DNA of 64,000 nucleotides from Closterium sp. NIES-65 (GCA_948144175.1 CANXME010002092.1:372001-436000), one strand, 5' to 3'; shown: positions 19,533-30,085, counted from the first letter of the stretch. A program made the numbers and translations. The notes: a model not told the origin generated them from the sequence alone.

Positions 19533-20582
19533 CAGATGCAGCTCAAGCGACGTCCACGCGAGTCTCTCACGCCCCAGCAGCTTCGTGAGTGGTACGTTAG
19601 TTGGGGTTGTGGCGGTAGCCGTCGTAGCTGTCGCACTGGAGCTAGTCAGTTGGGAGCGTCTAGCAGTGGCCAGCAGCAGCTGCAGCGGCGTCCACGCGAG
19701 ACACTTACGTCCCAGTAGCTTCACGAGTGGTACGCTCAGAGTAGAGGGTCTCGGAGTACCGTTCGCTGCCCGTACGTTATTCGCACAGGTGATTGGGCTG
19801 GTCATGCTTGCGGGACGCTTGGTCACACACAGTCCCGCTGCTTCGCCCGTATGAGCAACGCCTGGCATACCAAGTTTGGCGACGAGGTTGAGCTCCCCTC
19901 CTGGCTGGAGCTGCTTAGGCAGAGGGTAGATATCTTTGCTCTCGACTATGATGCTATTCTCACTGCCATGTATGCATTGCCTACTAGTGCTGACGGTGCC
20001 AATTACCTGTGCGTACCGCCTGACCTAGGTATAGAGCCTGCTGCTCTAGGTACTGGTGAGGCTGCTGCTCTGGGTGCTAGTGCGTCCCCTGCTCTAGGTA
20101 CTGGTGAGGCTGCTGCTCTAGGTGCTAGTGCGTCTCCTGCTCTAGGTGCTGGTGAGGTTGCTGCTCCAGGTACTGGTGAGTCTGCTCTCTCTGGTACTGC
20201 GCCTACTGATGCCTTGTACACCTTCACACTTGACTCAGGTGCTTCTCGCTCCTTCTTTCGCGACAGCACCACCCTCACGCCACTCAGTCGGCCGATTGCA
20301 GTCTCCCTGGCAGACCCCTCTGGGGGTCTAGTCCTTGCGCACTCCTCCACGATCCTGCCGTGTCCGGCGGTCCCGTCTGGCTCCCTGTCAGGTCTTCACC
20401 TCTCCTCGTTCTTGACAAACTTGGTGAGTGGTGCTGACCTCCAGGACCAGTGGGTTGGCCAGTTCACTCCTGGAGGTCAGCGCGTGACCCACTGTACGTG
20501 CTCCCGGACGGGCCGGCACATGGCCACGTTTACCCGTGCGCCTGGCTCGAGTCTGTACACACTGACTATTGTGTCCCCTTAG
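19533..20582 (+). pseudogene. Element E zinc knuckle and protease
   Basis: The frame opens with QLKRRPRESLTPQQLREWYV and repeats the same motif about 130 bases later (QLQRRPRETLTSQ), where a TAG replaces Gln. The knuckle is CPYVIRTGDWAGHAC then GTLGH-x4-C, that is C-x13-C-x4-H-x4-C. Three to four tandem copies of an ALGTGEAAALGASAS unit precede the protease LDSGASRSFF. The segment ends at a TAG (20,580) at a position corresponding to Gln in C and D. No Gag N-terminus is present. Confidence 0.8.
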
Positions 20583-22953
20583 GTTGCTGCATCCGCGTCT
20601 GAGTCAGGTCAGCTAGCGGCCCCCTGCTCATGTCGCCGTTGTCGCACGAGACCCTCCTTTGGCACCACCATCTTGGTCACCCCTCGGTGCAGCGCCTTTG
20701 TAGCATGCACCACCGTGTCCTTGTCTCTGGCCTTCCCAGGGTTCTCCCGCCCCTCCTTCCCTCGCCTTCTCCTCCCTGTCTTCCCTGTGTCGAGGGGCGG
20801 CAGCGCGCCGCTCCTCACTCCTCCGAGTTTCCCCCGACGACTGCTCCCCTGCAGACCCTGCACATGGACGTGTGGGGCCCAGCCCGCGTCAGTGGGCAGG
20901 ACCGCGAGTGGTACTTCCTGCTGGTTGTTGACGACTACTCGCGTTACACCACGGTCTTCCCCTTGCGCACCAAGGGTGAGGTCCCTGATGTTTTGATCCC
21001 TTGGATCCGCGCTGCCCGTCTCCAGCTCCGCGAGCAGTTTGGGACGGAGTTTTCCGTCCTGCGTCTGCACTCTGGCAGAGGTGGGGAGTTTTCCTCTGAC
21101 CTCCTGCACAGCTTTTATCGTGGGGAGGGCATTCGCCAGACGTCACGCTTCTGGCCTCTCCGCAGCAGAATGGGGTTGCTGAGCGCCGCATTGGCTTGGT
21201 CATGGAGGTCGCTCGTACCTCCATGGTCCATGCGGCTGCCCCCCATTTTCTGTGGCCGTTTGCAGTCCGCAACGCCGCGCATCAGCTCAACCTCTGGCCC
21301 CGTGTCTCCTTGCTGGAGACCTCGCCCACACTGTGGTGGACGGGGGAGGTTGGCGATGTGTCGGTGTCCCAGGTCTGGGGTTCTCGTGCCTTTGTCTGCG
21401 ATACCACCGCGGACAAGCTCTCCGCCCACGCTGTTCCCTGTGTCTTCCTTGGTTTTGTCCTTGACGCGCCTGGTTGGCAGTTCTACCACCCCACCTCGCG
21501 CCGTGTCTTCCCCTCTCCGGACGTCACGTTTGACGAGTCGGTTCCCTTTTACCGTCTCTTCCCCTACCGCACTGCCCCTCTCCCCCCCCCGCCGCTCTTC
21601 CTTGCACCAGGTGCTCCCCAGGTAGCCCCCCTCCCCGCTCCCGGTCCTGCTCCTTCAGGTGTGTCTCAAGTAGACCCTCCTCCCTTGACTGCGCCGGTTG
21701 AGGTCACTGGTGACTCAGGTCCTGCTGAGGGTGGTCCTGCTCGGGGTGCTGCTTCTGGGGGTGCTAAGCCTGGGGGTGCTGGTCCTAAGGGTTCGGAGCC
21801 TGGAGGTGCTGAGCTTGGGCGTGAGGAGACTGGGGGTGCTGCGCCTGGGGGTGCTGAGTCTGGGGGTGCTCCACCTGGGGGCGCTGCGGGGTCTGGTGAG
21901 CAGTCTCCGTGGAGCGGCCGTCTCCGTAGTCGCTCTGCTGGTGCCTCGCCGCTGCCCTCTCGTCGTCGTCTCTCTCTCTTCCCACAGCAGCTGTGTGAGT
22001 GGTACGTTGGCCGTCAGGGTCAAGGTGCTGGAGCTGGGGGCCCTGCTGCGGGAGGCGCTGGTGTTGGAGGCACTGAAGCCGGCACTGTCCTTCTCTTCCC
22101 ACAGCAGCTGCGTGAGTGGTACGTTAGCCGTCAGGGTCGCGCTGCTGGAGCTAGGGGCCCTGCTGCGGGAGGCGCTGGAGCTGGTGACTCTGCTATTGGA
22201 GTTGTTTCTACTGGAGTTCCTGGGGCAGCTGGTCCCGGAGGTGCTTGTACTGGAGGTACTGGAGCTGCTGGGGCTGGAGGTCTTGCTGGACCTGGAGGTG
22301 CTGCTGTTGACTCTGAGGTTGGAGGCCCTGGAGCTGGGGGTGCCGGTTCTGGGGGTGCTACTGCTAGTGGCGCTGAAGCTGGAGGTTCTGGAGCTGCTGC
22401 GGGTGCTAGCGCTGGAGGTTCTGGCGCTGTTGGAGGTGCTGGCGCTGGTGGCGCTGGAGCTGGAGGTTCTGGAGTTGCTGCGGGTGCTGGCGCTGGAGGT
22501 TTTGGAGCTGTTGGAGGTGCTGGCGCTGGTGGCACCGGAGCTGGAGGTTCTGGAGCTGCTGCGAGTGCTGGCGCTGGAGGTTCTGGAGCTGTTGGAGGTG
22601 CTGGCATTGGTGGGGCCGGAGCTGGAGGTTCTGGAGCTGCTACGAGTGCTGGCGCTAGAGGTTCTAGAGCTGCAAGAGGTGCTGGAGCCACTGGTGCTGG
22701 TGGCGCTGCGCCGCCGCGACTGTTCTTCGCTCCTCGTCACCTTCGTCTCTGCCACCGCCTGGCTCCGTGCTTTGCCAGGTTCTTAGCCTTCCGTCTTCTA
22801 CTGGTCATTTGTTACAGCCTGGCTCACCGCTGCCTGCTCCTTCTCCTAATACTGAGCTGACAGGCGGTCTTGCTGAGCGTCATGAGCCTGCGTCTCGTCC
22901 TGTCTCGCCTGTTCGCACTGTCCGCACTGGTCGTACTGGTTGTCGTGTTGGGT
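20583..22953 (+). pseudogene. Element E integrase and IN-RT linker
   Basis: After a frameshift near 20,625, GAG-pre-integrase and integrase are open to about 21,140, where a single-base deletion shifts frame again (GIRQTSRFW for GIRQTFTLP). The next frame (21,196-22,860) carries the rest of integrase and a very long Gly/Ala linker with two PQQLREWYV-type motifs (about 21,985 and 22,105) and many AGGSGA units. The second catalytic Asp of integrase is Gly here (HSGRGGEF). Another shift near 22,770 leads to the conserved TGGLAERHEPASRP block, after which similarity ends. Confidence 0.8.
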
Positions 22954-23036
22954 GCTGTTGGCGGGAACATGGTAACGGTTTACTGTTGGGTGCTGATGGC
23001 TGGAACAGTGGTGTACGCGCTGAGCAGTGATACAAA

Positions 23037-23060
23037 GTAAGGAAAATGAATTTTCCTTAC
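23037..23060. repeat. 11-bp perfect inverted repeat upstream of the chromovirus LTR
   Basis: Arms GTAAGGAAAAT and ATTTTCCTTAC with a 2-base loop, four bases before the 5' LTR, which itself begins TGTAAGGAA. The 115 bases from about 22,950 to here match nothing else in the window. Confidence 0.7.
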
Positions 23061-23064
23061 AGTC

Positions 23065-23330
23065 TGTAAGGAATTCTTCCGAATTCCTTATCGGGGTTGA
23101 CTACTTCGCTTCGGACTTAGCACGTTCGGCTGATCTCAACGCTGCCGAGGCTCCTCGCGTCGCCTTTGGCATTTCCCGTCGCCAAACTTGCACCCAACCT
23201 CGCTCGTCCGAGGTTCCCTCCTAACTTGGCTGACTCTTACATTAGTCTGTGCCTTTATTGTATTCTCATATCGTTCAATCATATTCTCGTTATTCATTAA
23301 CCTGCGCACTCTCTTTTACAACTCATAACG
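23065..23330 (+). repeat. Chromovirus K 5' LTR
   Basis: About 266 bp starting TGTAAGGAATTC and ending CTCATAACG. It is similar to 55,815-56,094, with shared blocks such as GCCGAGGCTCCTCGCGTCGC, and is followed by a tRNA-Met PBS. Confidence 0.8.
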
Positions 23331-23735
23331 TTTGGTATCAGAGCTACTTTCCTAGTTCACCCCGCTTTTCCGAGGGTAGTTTGGTGGCACGGGTGTGGCT
23401 GGTTTAGTGACTATACGACAGTTGGCTGCAGGGATTGTTAATTCAATCCTGCCCGACTCCAATAGTTCCTGTTTTCACTTGCCTGAAGTCCACGGAGACC
23501 CGATTGCCCACCAGACGTAGCGCTAGGCACATGGATCAAGAGGCGGTTAAAACGAGGGTCTAGATTTGACAAACTGGGGTTCAAAAGTTTTTGTTTTGAA
23601 CCAAGCTTGCCAACGCGAAAGTTTTGGCTAGCGAAAACCCGAATTTCGTGCAGACACTTTTCCTCAGCAGTAACAGTTTGCCAGGGTTATGGGTTTCGGG
23701 TGGCAAATGTGCACCATCACTTTAACAGGCTGATG
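23331..23735 (+). other. Chromovirus K PBS and leader
   Basis: TTTGGTATCAGAGC at 23,331-23,344 is the initiator tRNA-Met PBS. The rest is a leader of about 390 bp before the gag ATG. No gene is visible. Confidence 0.7.
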
Positions 23736-23857
23736 GCGCAAGTGGCAAAAATGCAGAAAGGCATGGAGTCGTCAATGGCAAAAGTGAACGTTACGAGAGG
23801 AAATTTTCGAGCTACGCCAGACGCGAGGTGAAGCGCGTCAGGAGTCGCCCGTCGAAG
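23736..23857 (+). pseudogene. Chromovirus K Gag, N-terminal piece
   Basis: Starts near MAQVAKMQKGMESS (ATG about 23,733-23,736) and reads about 30 residues to a TGA in TPDAR. It then continues without homology to the F insertion at 23,858. The TSD CGAAG overlaps the last codons. After F the sequence resumes in a gag frame at 29,658. No domain is recognisable in this short piece on its own. Confidence 0.5.
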
Positions 23858-24367
23858 TGTTGATTGTGTAGGTGGTTGTGGTATTTTGCTCTAGATGGTT
23901 GTGGGCTAAGGGTTTGGGCAAAATGTGGTGGTTACACTTGTTGCGGGCTGGTATTGATCTCGCACCCAACAAGCACCAACAAACCTTTGCTATTCACTAC
24001 AACACCTTTGGTGTTGCTAGTTTAGCACTTTGGGTTCTTGGGGATTGTTGTAGGGCGAGGGTTGGGTTGGTAGGGTTTGAACAACTCGTCACTTTTCAGA
24101 TCTGAACTCTTGCTAAAGCTTGTCTTTTGGTCCAATCCATGGCTGCCTACTAATTCCGCCAGAATACACTGTCGCACTTAAATCGCGATAGCGATCGGCC
24201 TAGATCTTGGTTGAAAGCGTGCGTTACCATTCTGGAAGGTAGAGATTAAGACCGTTCCAACGCGTACCTGCTCTCAGTTTAAGGTTACGTGAGCTGCACG
24301 CAATGTTCCGTCGAAGTCGGCGGACTTAATCTCTTGTACGCTCTCCAGATTCACGCGCTTTCCATCA
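23858..24367 (+). repeat. Element F 5' LTR
   Basis: 510 bp, TGTTGATTG...TCCATCA. Confidence 0.95.
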
Positions 24368-24455
24368 GTGGTATCAGAGCTGGTTAGGCCTGCGACATTC
24401 CCTCCTATTATCATATTACGAATTGGCTTAATAATCTCCAGATCTAGGGTTGGTT
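24368..24455 (+). promoter_or_regulatory. Element F primer-binding site and short leader
   Basis: TGGTATCAGAGCTGGTTAGG at 24,369-24,388 matches the initiator tRNA-Met complement in its first 12 bases. The leader is only about 70 bp, unlike the long repeat leaders of the A/B/C group. Confidence 0.85.
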
Positions 24456-26723
24456 ATGGCCCAGATGTTAGATGGCCCTCCTAGGTTCACCGGCTCGGAT
24501 TTTTCGCTATGGCGGTTCCAGTTTACGCTCTGGCTAGGTATCAAAGACCTAGAAGGCGTTTTGGAGGGATCGGAGCGAAGACCTGAAGCTGATGAAGGAA
24601 AGGCATCTACTGGAGTCTCTAGCCAAGTTAGAGAAGGGGCTGGGGGAGCCTCTAGCTCATCCATAACTGAGGGAAGTGGAGGTGGACCAGCAGCACCGCG
24701 AACCGGAAGGCAACGGCTTAGTACAGAGGAGCTTCTTAAGGCACAAGAAGCATGGGACCGTAAGGACAAGCAAGCGTTCCAGTACCTGTGTTGGGCCTTG
24801 GAAGGCCAACTAGAGCTCCTAAAGATGTTGATTGACCTGAAGGGCAAGCAAGGAGCAGCTGCACTAGCATGGAAGAGAGTTCAAGATCGACATTTGCAAA
24901 AAGGGTTGTTAAGCATACTCACCTGGAGGAAGCGGTTCTACACCATGGAACACAACTATGGCGATGGGGAGACCATGGTGCAGTACCTCCAGAGGGTGGA
25001 TGAGTATGTGAGGGCATTGGAGGAGATGAACTATGAAGTAGATGTGAAGGAGATCATCTACACCGCACTCCAGGGGCTGGACCAAGAAGCAAACGAGGCT
25101 CTACTACAATACCTTCACTTAGAGCAGCAGAAATGGACCAAGGCCTGGATATGGGAGGTGTTGGTTTCTGATGAGGCTCGCAAGCGTAATGCTGGTAGAG
25201 GAGTTGAAGGGGGAATGGGGGCAGGTGATAGGGTTGCCTCCAAGAAATACCAGCAGCGGCACGGAGGTGGGGGGAAGAAGAAGGAGCTCGACAAGTGCCT
25301 CGTCCCTGGATGCAACCGGAAGCACTCTTGGAAGGAGTGCTGGAGTCGACCAGATGGGTGGAAGCCTCAAGGGTACCCAGGAGAGGCTCCACCTGTCACT
25401 AGGCCTGAGTGGGTGGAGAGGAGGATGAAGAACGGAGCATGGAACAAGAAGGGCAGCAAAGAGAAAGCGGCAGCAGCGGCGGCAAACGAGGATAAGAAGG
25501 GAAAGGAGGACTTATCGGATGATGGCTTCTCCTTCTTATCCTTAGAGAAGGAGACGGCGCTTGCTGGTCGTACGTTGGCTGACCCCAATCAGCTCATTAT
25601 AGACTCTGGAGCAACCTGTGGAATGGTACCTCGGCGCGACCTCTTCACCACTTATCACTCCCTCCCACCTAACTCCACAAATGTGATTGTGGGGAGCGGA
25701 GATACGCTGCAAGCAATCGGCATCGGCACCATCACCGTCATGGGGAAGGAGGGGGAGGTGCTGAATGTGAAGGGTGTGCTTCATGTTCCTGATTTGGCAG
25801 CCAACCTTCTCTCATGCTCTCAACTTGCGAGGCAAGAACACATATGCACCTTCACCATGGAAGGTGGCACCGTTCGCAAGGGTGGAGCTGTGGTGATGGA
25901 GGCCAAATTAGAGAAGGGCCTATACCTTGTTCCAGTTTGTGTGCCTCAGGTGGAGAGGGCACATGGAGTTGAAGCCGAGGAAGCCGCTTGTGGCAACCGT
26001 TGGAGGGACGTGGAGCAGGTGACGACAGATTTGCTGCACCTACGCATGGGGCATGCAGGAAGGCAGCAACTTGTGGAGTGTGTGAAGAAGGGGGAGCTGA
26101 AGGGTGTGGAGATCAAGGAGGGTGGTGGGCAGCTAAGCAAGTGCCCTGATTGCACGACCAGGAAGCTGCAAAGGACCTCTTTCCCTACCTCCACCACTAG
26201 AGCCTCCGCACCTCTTGAGTTGGTGCACACGGATGTGTGTGGCCCCATGCAAACACCGGATAGGGAGAAGGGCAGCAAATACTTCATCACCTTCTTGGAT
26301 GACTTCAGCCGCCTAAGTTGGGTTACCTTGGTGAAAACCAATGATGAGGTGGCCAAGGTGTTCAAGCGTTGGATACGCTATGCGGAGAGGGAAGCCGGGG
26401 CCAAGGTGAAAATACTTAGGTCCGATCGGGGTGGGGAGTACATGGGGAAGGATCTGGAGTCTTTCCTTGAAGACAAGGGCATCACCCACCAGCTTTCAGT
26501 CGCCTACACGCCGCAGCAAAATGGGGCAGCGGAGCGGCTAAACCGGACCCTCATTGACCTTGCCCGAGCCATGCTTGCTCATGCGCAGCTGGACCATACT
26601 TGGTGGGGGGCAGCAGTGCAATATGCCAACTGGGTTAAGAACAGAATGGGCAGCAAGGGGCTAGGGGGCAAGAGCCCTTACTTCATGTGGACCAGGAAGG
26701 TGCCTAGTGTGTCCATGGCATGA
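24456..26723 (+). CDS. Element F Gag-protease-integrase (ends at a premature TGA)
   Basis: 755 residues from ATG 24,456 (MAQMLDGPPRFTGSDFSLW). Residues 1 to about 250 are UBN2-type Gag. The knuckle C281-x4-C-x3-H-x4-C (CLVPGCNRKHSWKEC) is slightly non-standard. Protease has D383 in IIDSGAT, GAG-pre-integrase has HLRMGH then CPDC, and integrase has D593 (HTDVCGP), D657 (RSDRGGEY) and E693 (GAAERLN), the last two 35 apart. The TGA at 26,721 falls before a conserved VWGC block, and the next codons continue in the same frame. A TTG two codons upstream could also open the frame, but ATG is the better start. Confidence 0.92.
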   Translation: MAQMLDGPPRFTGSDFSLWRFQFTLWLGIKDLEGVLEGSERRPEADEGKASTGVSSQVREGAGGASSSSITEGSGGGPAAPRTGRQRLSTEELLKAQEAWDRKDKQAFQYLCWALEGQLELLKMLIDLKGKQGAAALAWKRVQDRHLQKGLLSILTWRKRFYTMEHNYGDGETMVQYLQRVDEYVRALEEMNYEVDVKEIIYTALQGLDQEANEALLQYLHLEQQKWTKAWIWEVLVSDEARKRNAGRGVEGGMGAGDRVASKKYQQRHGGGGKKKELDKCLVPGCNRKHSWKECWSRPDGWKPQGYPGEAPPVTRPEWVERRMKNGAWNKKGSKEKAAAAAANEDKKGKEDLSDDGFSFLSLEKETALAGRTLADPNQLIIDSGATCGMVPRRDLFTTYHSLPPNSTNVIVGSGDTLQAIGIGTITVMGKEGEVLNVKGVLHVPDLAANLLSCSQLARQEHICTFTMEGGTVRKGGAVVMEAKLEKGLYLVPVCVPQVERAHGVEAEEAACGNRWRDVEQVTTDLLHLRMGHAGRQQLVECVKKGELKGVEIKEGGGQLSKCPDCTTRKLQRTSFPTSTTRASAPLELVHTDVCGPMQTPDREKGSKYFITFLDDFSRLSWVTLVKTNDEVAKVFKRWIRYAEREAGAKVKILRSDRGGEYMGKDLESFLEDKGITHQLSVAYTPQQNGAAERLNRTLIDLARAMLAHAQLDHTWWGAAVQYANWVKNRMGSKGLGGKSPYFMWTRKVPSVSMA

Positions 26724-27438
26724 GTGTGGGGGTGCATGGCGCAGTACAAAGTGCCTGACCAGCAACGGAGGAAGCTGGATCCTAAGGCACAATGGGGCAT
26801 TTTTCTTGGAGTGTCAGAGAGGAGCAAAGCTTGGATGTTGTGGAGTGTGGCGGATCAGCGGGTGGTGGAAAGCAGGGATGTGGTTTTCCACGAGGGGCTG
26901 AGCTATAAGGGGTGGAAAGAGCATGGTGCTAGTACAGTTGGGAACTCCCTTCAAGATCCCTACACCTCTTCCATCTTTGAGGGGGCATGGGAGGACCCTG
27001 GAGAGGAGGTAGAGGAGTAGCAAGAGGAACAAAAGGCAGCTGCACCTCACCATGAGGAGTCACCAACTGCTGGTTCTACCCCTGACCCTAACGCACCAGC
27101 CCATGACCCGGAGCAACCACGGGGGCAGTAACAGCAACAAGAGAAGCCGCAGCAGCCACCACAGGAGCATACACCACCTGTTCCTGTGGGTAGGTGACAG
27201 CAAATACTGCAGCAGCAGCTGTCCAAGTCACCACGGTCCCCTATGAAGAGAGTGACTTGGAAGGAGAAGCTGCAAAGTTTGGAGCAGGGGGAGGCCTCAC
27301 CTCTGCGCCGCACCACACGCATCTCCCGGCCACCCGAAAGGTTCACACCAAGTGCACAGTATGCTTGCATGCATGATCATGAGGTGCATGATATGGAGGA
27401 GTGCATGCTTGTGGATGCTGAGGGGGGTGAGCTTGGGT
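26724..27438 (+). pseudogene. Element F integrase C-terminus and linker, with stops and a frameshift
   Basis: Continues the frame with VWGCMAQYKVPDQQ and the GIFLGVSERSKAWMLW block typical of the copia integrase C-terminus. In-frame TAG (27,018), TAA (about 27,132) and TGA (about 27,195) follow in a Gln/Pro-rich linker. The frame then carries RTTRISRPPERFTPS to an Asp/Glu-rich end. A shift between about 27,420 and 27,438, next to a run of six G, moves coding to the RT frame. Confidence 0.83.
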
Positions 27439-29097
27439 CAGGTGCATGAGCCTAAGTCGGTCAAGGAGGCCTTGTCCCGTCCTGAGTGGGTCGAGTCCAT
27501 GCGTGAGGAGCTTGAGTCTCATAGGGTGAACGAGTCTTTTGAGCTGGTTGATCCAGCTTGTGTGCCACCTGGAATGGAGGTCTTGAGGTGTCAGTGGGTG
27601 TGGAAGTATAAACACATGGCTGATGGGAGTATTGAGAGGCCTAAGTCCAGGTTGGTGGCCATGGGGAACACTCAAACACGAGGCATTCACTATGACCAGG
27701 TATATACCCCGGTGGGTAAACCTTCCACCCTGAGAGGTTCCCTTGGGATGGCAACATCCTCAGGGTCTCACATCCATCACATGGATGTGACCACCGCCTA
27801 TCTTCATGGGGTATTGAAGGAGAAGCTTTACATGAGGCAGCCACATGGTTTTGATGATGGGTCCGGCAGAGTTTGCCGACTCAAGAAATCAATCTATGGG
27901 CTAAAGCAAGCTCCAAGGCAGTGGTACTTCAAGTTTGATGAGGCGCTGATGGATTTTGGGTTTGAGAGGTCGGAGTGTGACCCCGCCTTGTACCAATTGG
28001 TGAGGCATGAGGGCAGGCTGTCCCTTTACCTCTATGTGGATGACATTCTGCTCATGTCTTCGAGCATGGTCTTACTGGAGGATGTGAAGGGTCTCTTGTC
28101 CTCTCGTTTCCGCATGAAGGACTTGGGGGAGGCCAAGTACTATTTGGGGGTGCAGATTGAGCGTGATGAGAGCGGCATTCTGATTCATCAAGAGAGGTAT
28201 ATTCTCAACATGCTTGAGTCCTTTGGCCTTTCTGAGGCTAACCCCGTGCGTACCCCTCTCCCTACAGGGTTCGACGTGCATGCACATGCTGAGGAGCCCT
28301 TGCTGCGAGATGAGCTGGTCAAGCTCTATCAAAGCATTGTGGGGTCTCTCATGTATGCAAGCACGACCACACAGCCCCAGATTGCTTATGCAGTGTCACA
28401 GCTGTCCAAGGTCATGTCTTGTCCCAAGGCATTTCACTTGCAGGTTGCTAAGAGAGTGCTAAGGTACCTGAACGGTTGTCTCAAGTCCGGATTCTTCTAC
28501 CCCGCACACAACAAGCCTCAGGTTGAGTTGGTGGGCTTTAGTGATGCTGATTATGCTGGAGATTCAGCTGATCGCAAGAGTCACACCGGCTATGTCTATT
28601 GCCTTAATGGTGCAGCCATCTCTTGGCAGAGCAAGAGGCAGCCAGTGGTTGCATTGTCCACCACTGAGAGTGAGTACATCAGTCTGTGTCAGTGCATTCA
28701 GGAGAGTGTGTGGCTGAAGCGGTTGTTTGGGGAGTTTGGGCATGAGTTTGCTGGTGGTGTGCCTGTGTTTGTGGACAACCACTCTGCCATTGCCCTTGCT
28801 CAGAATGCATGCTTGCATGGCCACACCAAGCACATGCAGGTTCGGTGGCATTTCATCAGGGAGATGGTGGCGTGCGGCGAGGTGATCCTCCGGTGGTGCC
28901 CCACCAACCGTCAAGCAGCAGATATACTCACCAAACCCCTCCCTTTTGAGCGGCATGGTGTGTGCATGTCCTTGATGGGGATGCAGCCCCATGTCAGCAT
29001 GGTGCCTGAGCAGGATGTGGGAGGACTGGTGCTTCTCTGCATTGATGACCTCATGCTGTGGATGGCGCCCTTCCCTGGGCAAGGGGGAGTGAAGTGA
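27439..29097 (+). CDS. Element F reverse transcriptase-RNase H
   Basis: 553 codons without a stop after the frameshift. RT begins at EPKSVKEALSRPEWVESM and shows RLVAMGNTQ, MDVTTAYLHGVLKEK, SIYGLKQAPRQW and the catalytic LYVDDILLMSS. RNase H shows SDADYAGDSADRKSHTGY, TTESEYISL and VDNHSAIALAQN, then HTKHMQVRWHFIRE. The product would be functional in sequence but has lost its in-frame link to gag. It ends 50 bp before the 3' LTR. Confidence 0.9.
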   Translation, partial: QVHEPKSVKEALSRPEWVESMREELESHRVNESFELVDPACVPPGMEVLRCQWVWKYKHMADGSIERPKSRLVAMGNTQTRGIHYDQVYTPVGKPSTLRGSLGMATSSGSHIHHMDVTTAYLHGVLKEKLYMRQPHGFDDGSGRVCRLKKSIYGLKQAPRQWYFKFDEALMDFGFERSECDPALYQLVRHEGRLSLYLYVDDILLMSSSMVLLEDVKGLLSSRFRMKDLGEAKYYLGVQIERDESGILIHQERYILNMLESFGLSEANPVRTPLPTGFDVHAHAEEPLLRDELVKLYQSIVGSLMYASTTTQPQIAYAVSQLSKVMSCPKAFHLQVAKRVLRYLNGCLKSGFFYPAHNKPQVELVGFSDADYAGDSADRKSHTGYVYCLNGAAISWQSKRQPVVALSTTESEYISLCQCIQESVWLKRLFGEFGHEFAGGVPVFVDNHSAIALAQNACLHGHTKHMQVRWHFIREMVACGEVILRWCPTNRQAADILTKPLPFERHGVCMSLMGMQPHVSMVPEQDVGGLVLLCIDDLMLWMAPFPGQGGVK

Positions 29098-29147
29098 AGG
29101 ATTTTGCCTAGTGGTGTTCAGCCACCTCCAGCACGAGCAAGGGGGAG
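29098..29147 (+). other. Element F 3' UTR and polypurine tract
   Basis: 50 bp between the pol stop and the 3' LTR, ending GCAAGGGGGAG. Confidence 0.8.
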
Positions 29148-29657
29148 TGTTGATTGTGTAGGTGGTTGTGGTATTTTGCTCTAGCTGGTTGTGGGCTAAG
29201 GGTTTGGGCAAAATGTGGTGGTTAGACTTGTTGCAGGCTGGTATTGATCTCGCACCCAACAAGCACCAACAAACCTTTGCTATTCACTACAACACCTTTG
29301 GTGTTGCTAGTTTAGCACTTTGGGTTCTTGGGGATTGTTGTAGGGCGAGGGTTGGGTTGGTAGGGTTTGAACAACTCGTCACTTTTTAGATCTGAACTCT
29401 TGCTAAAGCTAGTCTTTTGGTCTAATCCATGGCTGCCTACTAATTCCGCCAGAATACACTGTTGCACTTAAATCGCGATAGCGATCGGCCTAGATCTTGG
29501 TTGAAAGCGTGCGTTACCATTCTGGAAAGTACAGATTAAGACCGTTCCAACGCGTACCTGCTCATAGTTAAAGGTTACGTGAGCTGCACACAATGTTCCG
29601 TCGAAGTCGGCGGACTTAATCTCTTGTACGCTCTCCAGATTCACGCGCTTTCCATCA
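29148..29657 (+). repeat. Element F 3' LTR
   Basis: 510 bp, about 13 differences from the 5' LTR. Followed by the TSD CGAAG. Confidence 0.95.
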
Positions 29658-30085
29658 CGAAGAAGGCGTGGGCAACACTCAGGCGGTGAGCAATCCGTTG
29701 GATGCGCTCACATGTGATTTCGAAGAAGAGGATAGGCAGCGAGCGGCAGCAACACCAATTGCAGTAACGACGATCAAGATTAAATCCGTCAACCCGTTCC
29801 CGTTCAATCCTACGGATAAGACGCATACAGTGAACGGGTGGTTGTTCGGTGTCGAAGTCTTTTTCACTGCAGCAGGCGTTAACGACGATGCCACGCGTAT
29901 TACTTACGCGGTTTCACTTCTTTGAGGCGCAGCGTTTGAATGGTGGCGCCGAACCTTGGAAACGGGGACGCCGACAGGTGTGACGCATGCGGCAGACGGG
30001 ACCTCAACAGCGACTACTAAAGTGGCAGAATCGATCTTCGGAGTGGGGCGCAACCTTGCGAAATCTCTTCGACCACGTTTTTATC
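29658..30085 (+). pseudogene. Chromovirus K Gag, central piece
   Basis: Resumes after F with EEGVGNTQAVSNPLD, then a gypsy Gag region: FNGW-type VNGWLFGVEVFFTAAGV, TRITYAVSLL, an in-frame TGA at 29,923, and AAFEWWRR, which matches the conserved tryptophan block of Retrotrans_gag. The frame stays open into the solo LTR H, and the same frame continues on its other side. The product would package element RNA. Confidence 0.75.

Larger units (their letters stand above)
18999..22950 (+). mobile_element. Element E: old Ty1/copia fragment, host of element C
   Basis: Plus-strand copia sequence begins immediately after the C 5' LTR with leader-like GC-rich DNA, so C is inserted in E and the E 5' LTR must lie left of the window. 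Gag up to the glycine tract is absent. Zinc knuckle, protease, integrase and linker are present with several lesions. Similarity stops at about 22,950, before RT, close to the chromovirus LTR. It is the most decayed copy of this superfamily in the left block. Confidence 0.75.
23858..29657 (+). mobile_element. Element F: Ty1/copia element inserted in chromovirus gag
   Basis: 5,800 bp with 510-bp LTRs that differ at about 13 positions (about 2.5 percent), flanked by the TSD CGAAG at 23,853-23,857 and 29,658-29,662. It holds PBS, gag-pol, and a polypurine tract GCAAGGGGGAG. Base composition is balanced, unlike the GC-rich A/B/C family. The LTR divergence suggests F is somewhat older than A and B. 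At least four nonsense codons and one frameshift break its pol. Confidence 0.95.

Noticed and set aside
21698-22786. Leu/Val-rich open frame (about 360 codons) in E
   Set aside because: It is a shifted frame of the Gly/Ala linker; the integrase-linked frame is the element's own.
26721-26723. TGA in F as a recoding site
   Set aside because: Other nonsense codons and a frameshift follow in the same copy, so decay is the simpler reading.
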